Source: Paludibacteraceae bacterium
GTDB taxonomy: Bacteria > Bacteroidota > Bacteroidia > Bacteroidales > Paludibacteraceae
NCBI GenBank assembly: GCA_017412245.1
Contig: JAFPYI010000033.1
Span: forward strand, 62,001-126,000
DNA length: 64,000 nt
Direction: 5' to 3'
Shown here in pieces: positions 59,444-64,000 of this stretch (position 1 is the first letter of the stretch; every line of letters begins with the position of its first letter). Position numbers and translations under genes: made by a program. The notes beneath the pieces were generated by a model. That model was not told the DNA's origin and did not search any database. It saw only the letters and a program-made list of their open reading frames with translations.

Positions 59444-60348
59444 AAAAGTATATATATATCCTAATTGCGTTGTTGGCATTGACCAGTTGCCACAAAGAAA
59501 CCATTCAGCCGAAAGTGTACGGACGCTATGTGCCGGAGCGCAAAGATGATTTTGCGTGGGAAAACGAGTATGCGGCATTTCGTATGTACGGTCCTGCGCT
59601 TCGTCCGGAAAATCCGAGCAACGGTGTGGATTTGTGGTTAAAAGCGAGTCCGGAATTGGTGGTGGATAGTTTTTACTATCGTGAGCATGTGTTGGGGAAA
59701 CCGTATCATATCAACTACGGAAAAGGTTTAGATTGCTATAAAGTGGGTCATACTTGCGGAGCCGGAGGATTAGTAGTGATGTTAGATGATGATCCGGAAG
59801 ATAATATCTATGTTGGCGGAGCCTATGACCGTTGGGAGATTTTAGAACAGACACCGGAGAAACTTGTCTTCCGTTTGGAATATGACAGTTTGATGGTATA
59901 TGGTCATTTGCTAAAAGAAAGTATCACTATTACTGCAGAAGCAGGTAAGATGCTGAACCGTGCCGATGTAGTGCTGACGGGCAAAGATGACTATGAAGGA
60001 ATTATGTGGGTAGGCGGCGGAATATGCATTCACGACAGCGTGGATAATGTTTATATATGCGACCATTGCGGCATAGCAGCTTACGCAGAGGACGCATTGA
60101 GCGACAAGACGGCAGCACAGTTGAATTATGAATACAACGGGAGCACTAGTCAAGGGCGAAATTATTTAGCCGTGATGGTTCCAAACGGAGCGTCATGCAA
60201 AGTAGAAAAAGGAGTGCTCTATGCTGTACGACCCTATAATTTAGGAGATACAATGACATATTTCTTCGGCGCTTGTTGGAGCGAATGGAAAGATGGAGAG
60301 AAGAGTTTTCCGACAGACGAAGATTGGTTTGACGCTATTGGTTTGTAA
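59440..60348 (+). CDS. DUF4861 lipoprotein
   Basis: 302 residues. A lipobox LTSC at residue 17 shows it is a lipoprotein. VYGRYVPERKDDFAWENEYA, FRMYGPALRPENPSNGVDLW, and DCYKVGHTCGAGGLVVML, then GVCIHD-like GGGICIHDSVDNVY are the conserved DUF4861 features. Genes of this family sit beside pectin and rhamnogalacturonan catabolic genes in gut Bacteroides. A sugar-enzyme or binding role on the cell surface is suspected. It overlaps kduD, which supports co-expression. Confidence 0.86.
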   Translation: MKKYIYILIALLALTSCHKETIQPKVYGRYVPERKDDFAWENEYAAFRMYGPALRPENPSNGVDLWLKASPELVVDSFYYREHVLGKPYHINYGKGLDCYKVGHTCGAGGLVVMLDDDPEDNIYVGGAYDRWEILEQTPEKLVFRLEYDSLMVYGHLLKESITITAEAGKMLNRADVVLTGKDDYEGIMWVGGGICIHDSVDNVYICDHCGIAAYAEDALSDKTAAQLNYEYNGSTSQGRNYLAVMVPNGASCKVEKGVLYAVRPYNLGDTMTYFFGACWSEWKDGEKSFPTDEDWFDAIGL

Positions 60349-60351
60349 AAG

Positions 60352-61341
60352 ATGACTTATTTGATTATTCGGTTTGTGACGTTAGGTAATGTGGCAATGA
60401 CAGTTCCTGTTGTGGCTTCATTGAGTCGTCGTTATCCGAATGATCGATTTTTAATAGCGAGTAAAAAGAATCTCGGCGCGATGTTTTTCTCTATGCCGAA
60501 CGTGGAGTATGTAGAGGTAGATAATAATTTAGATTGGAGAGGCGTAGTGCAATTGTGGAAAGACTTGAGGGGACGTGTGGATAGTGTGATTGATTTGCAA
60601 GATGTACTGCGTACACGCGCATTGCGGTTTCTCTTTTTTCTGAGCGGAAAAGCTGTGACGAGTGTACGTTACGGGAGATGGCGAAAACACATCATCACGC
60701 AGTTGGGCTGGGGACGTAAGCAATTGCCGAGCGAGTTTGAACGATACAGTGATGCTTTCCGCAGAGCGGGATTGGAGACAGATACAGATTTTGCGGCTCT
60801 ACCGAAAAATGAGAATGCTGCAGCGATAGTCCAGAAACGATTTGGCAAGAAAACAGGTCGTTGGATAGGATTGGCTCCTTTTGCCAAATCGCGCTCGAAT
60901 ATGTTGTCCTATAGTGTAACAAAAGAATTGATAAAACAGTTGTCAGAATCGAAAGCGACAAGAGTATTTTTGTTTGGCGCAGGTGTGGTCGAGTGTGAGA
61001 TGTTGGAACAATGGGCAAGTGTTTTTGAACGGACAGAGAGCATAGCGGGACAGTTAAAACTGGAGGAGGAATTAGAGTTGATGCGTCAATTGGATGTGAT
61101 GATTTGTATGGATAGCGCTAATCAACATTTGTCCAGTTTAGTGGGTCTGCGTGCTGTAAGTATATGGTGTGCGACTCATCCGATGATAGGTTTCTCAGGC
61201 TGGAAACAAAAAGCAGAAGATATTATTCAACGTGATGATTTACCGTGCCGTCCTTGTACGTGCCACGGGACAAATTATTGCAGATACGGCAATTTTGTCT
61301 GCCGTGAAATAGGAGTGGATAAAATATTACAACAGATATGA
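60352..61341 (+). CDS. Glycosyltransferase family 9 (heptosyltransferase-like)
   Basis: 329 residues. GT9 enzymes add heptose or related sugars to lipopolysaccharide core. YLIIRFVTLGNVAMTVPVVA (typical RxxxLGDxxxxxP replaced here by F-T-L-G-N-V), VIDLQDVLRTRALRFLFFLS, IGLAPFAKSRSNMLSYSVTK (nucleotide-sugar loop) and MICMDSANQHLSSLVGLRAV (MDSGxxHL-like) are visible. CRPCTCHGTNYCRYGNFVC, a Cys-rich end, is common in the Bacteroidota group. Acts at the inner membrane. parA starts 4 nt before its stop. Confidence 0.88.
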   Translation: MTYLIIRFVTLGNVAMTVPVVASLSRRYPNDRFLIASKKNLGAMFFSMPNVEYVEVDNNLDWRGVVQLWKDLRGRVDSVIDLQDVLRTRALRFLFFLSGKAVTSVRYGRWRKHIITQLGWGRKQLPSEFERYSDAFRRAGLETDTDFAALPKNENAAAIVQKRFGKKTGRWIGLAPFAKSRSNMLSYSVTKELIKQLSESKATRVFLFGAGVVECEMLEQWASVFERTESIAGQLKLEEELELMRQLDVMICMDSANQHLSSLVGLRAVSIWCATHPMIGFSGWKQKAEDIIQRDDLPCRPCTCHGTNYCRYGNFVCREIGVDKILQQI

Positions 61342-62105
61342 GTAAAATTATTTCATTAGCAAATCAAAAAGGCGGTGTAGGAAAAACTACTACGTCGATT
61401 AACTTAGCCGCTGCATTAGCGACAGAGGGTAAAAAAGTTCTGCTGATTGATGCAGATCCACAGGCGAATACTTCGTCCGGTTTGGGTGTTGAGATTCGCG
61501 AGTTGGAAAATACTATTTATGAGTGCTTAATCAATGGTATTGACCCTCACACCGCAGTGTTGGAGACCAAGACAAAGAATCTGAGTCTGATACCAAGCCA
61601 TATTGATTTGGTAGGTGCAGAGATAGAAATGCTGCATTTGGAGAATCGCGAATTGCTGCTGAAGAATCTTTTGGAGCAATTGCGGGACGAGTATGATTAT
61701 ATTTTAATCGATTGCAGTCCTTCGTTAGGTTTGATAACCGTAAATGCGTTGACAGCGAGCGACAGCGTGATTATCCCTGTTCAATGTGAGTTCTTTGCGC
61801 TGGAAGGTATCGCTAAATTGCTGAATACGATAAAGATTATCAAAAGCAAACTGAATCCAAATCTGAAGATAGAAGGTTTCCTACTGACGATGTTTGATAA
61901 TCGTTTGCGCTTGAGCAATCAAGTGTACGAAGAGGTCAAACGTCATTTCGGAGATTTGGTGTTCAATACAGTTATTGCTCGTAATGTTCGCTTGAGTGAG
62001 GCACCTTCTCACGGGATGTCCGTTTTGGAGTATGACTCGCAGTCGAAAGGTGCGCAGAACTACAAAGCATTGGCAAAAGAGGTTATTGCGAGAAATAAAA
62101 ATTAA
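61338..62105 (+). CDS. parA: Chromosome partitioning ATPase ParA (Soj)
   Basis: 255 residues. ParA uses ATP to move the origin region with ParB. The deviant Walker A motif KGGVGKTT is at residues 11-18, followed by SINLAAALATEGKKVLLIDA; DYILIDCSPSLGLITVNALT and VIIPVQCEFFALEGIAKLLN are the next signatures, and RNVRLSEAPSHGMSVLEYDS near the end is diagnostic for chromosomal ParA. It overlaps the GT9 gene by 4 nt. parB follows after 21 nt. Confidence 0.96.
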   Translation: MSKIISLANQKGGVGKTTTSINLAAALATEGKKVLLIDADPQANTSSGLGVEIRELENTIYECLINGIDPHTAVLETKTKNLSLIPSHIDLVGAEIEMLHLENRELLLKNLLEQLRDEYDYILIDCSPSLGLITVNALTASDSVIIPVQCEFFALEGIAKLLNTIKIIKSKLNPNLKIEGFLLTMFDNRLRLSNQVYEEVKRHFGDLVFNTVIARNVRLSEAPSHGMSVLEYDSQSKGAQNYKALAKEVIARNKN

Positions 62106-62126
62106 TGATTAGAATTATTTGAGATT

Positions 62127-62957
62127 ATGAAAAAGATGACAGGTCTCGGGCGCGGATTAGATGCGCTGATTGATACAAGCCACGTGGATACGAATGGCGG
62201 CAGTTCGATTTCAGAAATCGAGTTAAGTAAGATAATTGCCAATCCGGACCAACCTCGTAGAACTTTTGACGAGGAAGCATTGCAGGAATTAGCCGATTCT
62301 ATACGGGAGCACGGTGTTATTTCTCCAATCACGCTGCGTGATAATGGGGACGGAAGTTATATGATTATAGCCGGTGAACGTCGTTTCCGTGCAAGCAAAT
62401 TAGCCGGATTGGAGCAAATACCGGCATATATCCGCACCGCCAAGGATGAGCAAGTGATGGAGTGGGCGTTGATTGAGAATATTCAACGGGAAGATTTGGA
62501 TGCGATTGAGATTGCTCTTGCTTATCAACGATTGATGGATGATTATCATTTGACGCAAGAACGTATGTCTGAGCGTGTGGGCAAAAAACGTGCCACGGTG
62601 GCAAACTATCTGCGATTGCTGAAATTGCCGGCTGAGATACAAGTGGGCATCAAAGAGAAGAAGATTGATATGGGGCATGCCCGTGCTATTTTAGCTACTC
62701 CAAGTGCAGAGCGGCAGTTGGCATTGTATCAACGTATCTTGAAAGAAGGTTTGTCCGTACGCAAAGTAGAGGCGTTGGCGCAAGAAGATAAAGGCGAACG
62801 GAAGAGTACTAATGAGAAAAAAGTCAATCCGTATGAGGCTTTGCAGAAAGAAGTGAGCCGTGCTTCCGGTTTGAAAGTTAAGATACAAGACAACAAAGTG
62901 GTGATCGGTTTCTCGAATGAAGCCGAATTGCAACAGATAGTAGATAAACTGCGTTGA
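62127..62957 (+). CDS. parB: Chromosome partitioning protein ParB (Spo0J)
   Basis: 276 residues. ParB binds parS sites and, with CTP, spreads as a clamp. KMTGLGRGLDALIDTS is the usual N-terminus; ISEIELSKIIANPDQPRRTF and LADSIREHGVISPITLRDNG start the CTPase domain, with GERRFRASKLAGLEQIPAYI (the GERRxRA motif) at about 82-100; the helix-turn-helix is EDLDAIEIALAYQRLMDDYH to RVGKKRATVANYLRLLKLP. I looked for a parS palindrome in parA-parB and saw none. The stop overlaps the next gene's TTG start. Confidence 0.95.
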   Translation: MKKMTGLGRGLDALIDTSHVDTNGGSSISEIELSKIIANPDQPRRTFDEEALQELADSIREHGVISPITLRDNGDGSYMIIAGERRFRASKLAGLEQIPAYIRTAKDEQVMEWALIENIQREDLDAIEIALAYQRLMDDYHLTQERMSERVGKKRATVANYLRLLKLPAEIQVGIKEKKIDMGHARAILATPSAERQLALYQRILKEGLSVRKVEALAQEDKGERKSTNEKKVNPYEALQKEVSRASGLKVKIQDNKVVIGFSNEAELQQIVDKLR

Positions 62958-63595
62958 GACGGTTTTGGGTTATATTATTGATGTTGGTTCCTGTGCTTGC
63001 AAAAGCTCAGCAGGATAGCATTCACTATATCCCGGATACCGTTGCTACGGATGCGGATTACAAATATGTGATTGATTTGACCAAAAAGCCGGATGCCATC
63101 AAAGCAGTTTGGTTAGGTGCTATTTTCCCCGGTGCGGGACAAATGTACAACCGTTCATTCTGGAAATTGCCAATCGTTTACGGTGCCTTCATGGGTTGCG
63201 GCTATGCCATCAGTTGGACCAGTAATCGCTATTTGAGTTACAAAACCGCTTATTTGGATTTATACAACGACATACAGGCAGGAACGGTGACGGAAGATGA
63301 TAGTAAAACCTATATTGCTGTGCTACCAGACGGATATACATTAGACGCAGTAGGAGGGCAAAATACATGGCAAAATACCTTAAAAAATCAGCAAAGTATC
63401 TATCGCCGTTATCGTGATTACTCTATCTTAGCAACCGTTGTTGTTTATGCGTTGTCGTTGATAGATGCATACGTTGATGCTCAATTATTTGATTATGACA
63501 TAAGTCCTGATTTGTCTATCAATTTGGAACCGCAGATTAATTATGACCCTCAGTATAAACAAAGTGCTGAATTAAAATTAGCTATACAATTTTGA
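62954..63595 (+). CDS. DUF5683 protein
   Basis: 213 residues, TTG start at 62954. RRFWVILLMLVPVLAKAQ is a signal peptide. The family core PDAIKAVWLGAIFPGAGQMY and NRSFWKLPIVYGAFMGCGYA is clear, with three or so hydrophobic stretches (the last at RDYSILATVVVYALSLIDAY). The end (INLEPQINYDPQYK...AIQF) looks like an outer-membrane-type strand. It sits in the conserved order parA-parB-DUF5683-mltD. Function unknown; an envelope role is likely. Confidence 0.85.
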   Translation: MRRFWVILLMLVPVLAKAQQDSIHYIPDTVATDADYKYVIDLTKKPDAIKAVWLGAIFPGAGQMYNRSFWKLPIVYGAFMGCGYAISWTSNRYLSYKTAYLDLYNDIQAGTVTEDDSKTYIAVLPDGYTLDAVGGQNTWQNTLKNQQSIYRRYRDYSILATVVVYALSLIDAYVDAQLFDYDISPDLSINLEPQINYDPQYKQSAELKLAIQF

Positions 63596-64000
63596 AAAAG
63601 ATATTTTTAATACTATTAACTTTTTGTTCCCTATTGCCCCTTTATTCCGAGGAAGTAACTACTGATACTTTGACAACCGACACACTGGATGTGGAGTCGT
63701 TGGAATTGGTACCTCTGCAAGTGGCCGACAGTCTCTTGGAACCTTTATCTCTCGAAGTTGGTTCGAGATTGCCTCGAAGTTGGTTCGATACCGCCTCGAT
63801 AACAGATATAGAGTACCGTACCTTGGATTGGTCTCTTCGTTGGTTGGATACCACAGATTGTGTGTCTGTACATGATACAACTACTTTGCCGGACTCCGTA
63901 TATAAGGCTCGTTTACAGGCACTCCCGTGTGTTATTGAGTTGCCGTACAACGAGCGTGTGAGAGGATTTATTCTTCGCTACGTCAAACGCAGTCCTAAAC
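63592..64000 (+). CDS. MltD-like lytic transglycosylase (partial, N-terminal part)
   Basis: The gene starts at a TTG at 63592, overlapping the DUF5683 stop by 4 nt, and runs off the right edge; 136 complete codons are visible. A signal peptide (KKIFLILLTFCSLLPLYS) leads to a linker rich in Thr, Asp and Leu, then CVIELPYNERVRGFILRYVK, the segment that precedes the catalytic SLT domain in Bacteroidota MltD. The order parA-parB-DUF5683-mltD supports the call. The linker residues LEVGSRLPRSWFDTASI are encoded by a repeated sequence (63744-63796) shared with an intergenic copy near 50878. The catalytic domain lies outside the window. Confidence 0.75.
   Translation, partial: MKKIFLILLTFCSLLPLYSEEVTTDTLTTDTLDVESLELVPLQVADSLLEPLSLEVGSRLPRSWFDTASITDIEYRTLDWSLRWLDTTDCVSVHDTTTLPDSVYKARLQALPCVIELPYNERVRGFILRYVKRSPK
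63744..63796. repeat. Doubled GAAGTTGGTTCGA repeat inside the mltD-like gene
   Basis: TCGAAGTTGGTTCGA occurs twice (about 63749 and 63774), each followed by a GCCTCGA unit (GATTGCCTCGA, TACCGCCTCGA). It is related to GGTTCGAAATCGACTCGATAA near 50890. It lies in frame in the linker of the protein. Confidence 0.65.

Noticed and set aside
61338..62957. parS site or origin near parA-parB
   Set aside because: No palindrome resembling the usual GTTTCACGTGAAAC type was seen, and there is no DnaA-box cluster.

Overview
The window looks like a chromosomal segment of a Bacteroidales bacterium (phylum Bacteroidota), probably from a gut or similar anaerobic habitat. Four things point there. The type IX secretion (T9SS) genes gldK-gldL-gldM-gldN, porP and porQ are all present. 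There is a Bacteroidota-type three-subunit succinate dehydrogenase/fumarate reductase. Promoters repeatedly follow the Bacteroidota pattern of a -33 TTTG, about 20 nt, and a -7 TAnnTTTG. There are secreted, carbohydrate-active and InlB-repeat surface proteins. No phage, IS element, CRISPR array or rRNA operon was seen. All functions are read from sequence by eye; no search was run.

Layout. 1-10.5 kb (minus strand): two tandem secreted endonuclease I genes, a Bro-N/DinD-like protein, a small secreted protein with a C-terminal anchor-like tail, and a 2119-residue T9SS-exported surface protein. 10.5-11.7 kb: repeat-rich intergenic region with two near-identical minus-strand promoters and a gene relic. 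11.7-16.2 kb: an AAA ATPase flanked by direct repeats, a GC-rich helix-hairpin-helix outer-membrane-type protein, and an integral membrane protein interrupted in frame by several short repeats. 16.3-21.7 kb: 4-alpha-glucanotransferase, then ispH, cmk and porQ on the minus strand. 22-26.5 kb: sdhC, two unknown small genes, sdhA with a histone-H1-like N-terminal extension, and sdhB. 26.5-32.7 kb: an endonuclease/exonuclease/phosphatase-family protein facing a multidomain pectate lyase, with a bidirectional terminator between them. 32.8-36 kb: ybeY, a fused SpmA/SpmB-type protein, a methyltransferase and a cobalamin adenosyltransferase. 36.2-42.5 kb: DUF2795, porP and gldKLMN, ending in a strong terminator. 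42.5-50 kb: ftsX, DUF3098, uppP, truB, queA, ung, a shortened polA, and a DUF4886 gene. 50 kb: tRNA-Asp and tRNA-Arg. 50.3-57.7 kb: dtd, a DHH phosphoesterase, a double-parvulin isomerase, gldG, a LysM/binding-protein fusion and a small beta-barrel. 57.7-60.3 kb: kduI, kduD and DUF4861 (pectin/uronate catabolism). 60.3-64 kb: a glycosyltransferase family 9 gene, parA, parB, DUF5683 and the start of an MltD-like transglycosylase.

How the genes fit together. The T9SS core, PorQ and GldG serve export of surface proteins; the giant protein carries a recognisable T9SS C-terminal domain. The secreted pectate lyase and the kduI/kduD/DUF4861 cluster suggest pectin use. Most of the rest is conserved housekeeping in tight operons with 1-4 nt overlaps.

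Most unusual points: (1) the Lys/Ala-rich 100-residue extension on SdhA; (2) a DNA polymerase I that has lost its 3'-5' exonuclease core; (3) several families of short palindromic repeats inserted in frame inside conserved genes (a UPF0104-type membrane protein, ispH, malQ and others); (4) a promoter family with unusually conserved spacer sequence and very short leaders; (5) unknown genes wedged inside the sdh operon.
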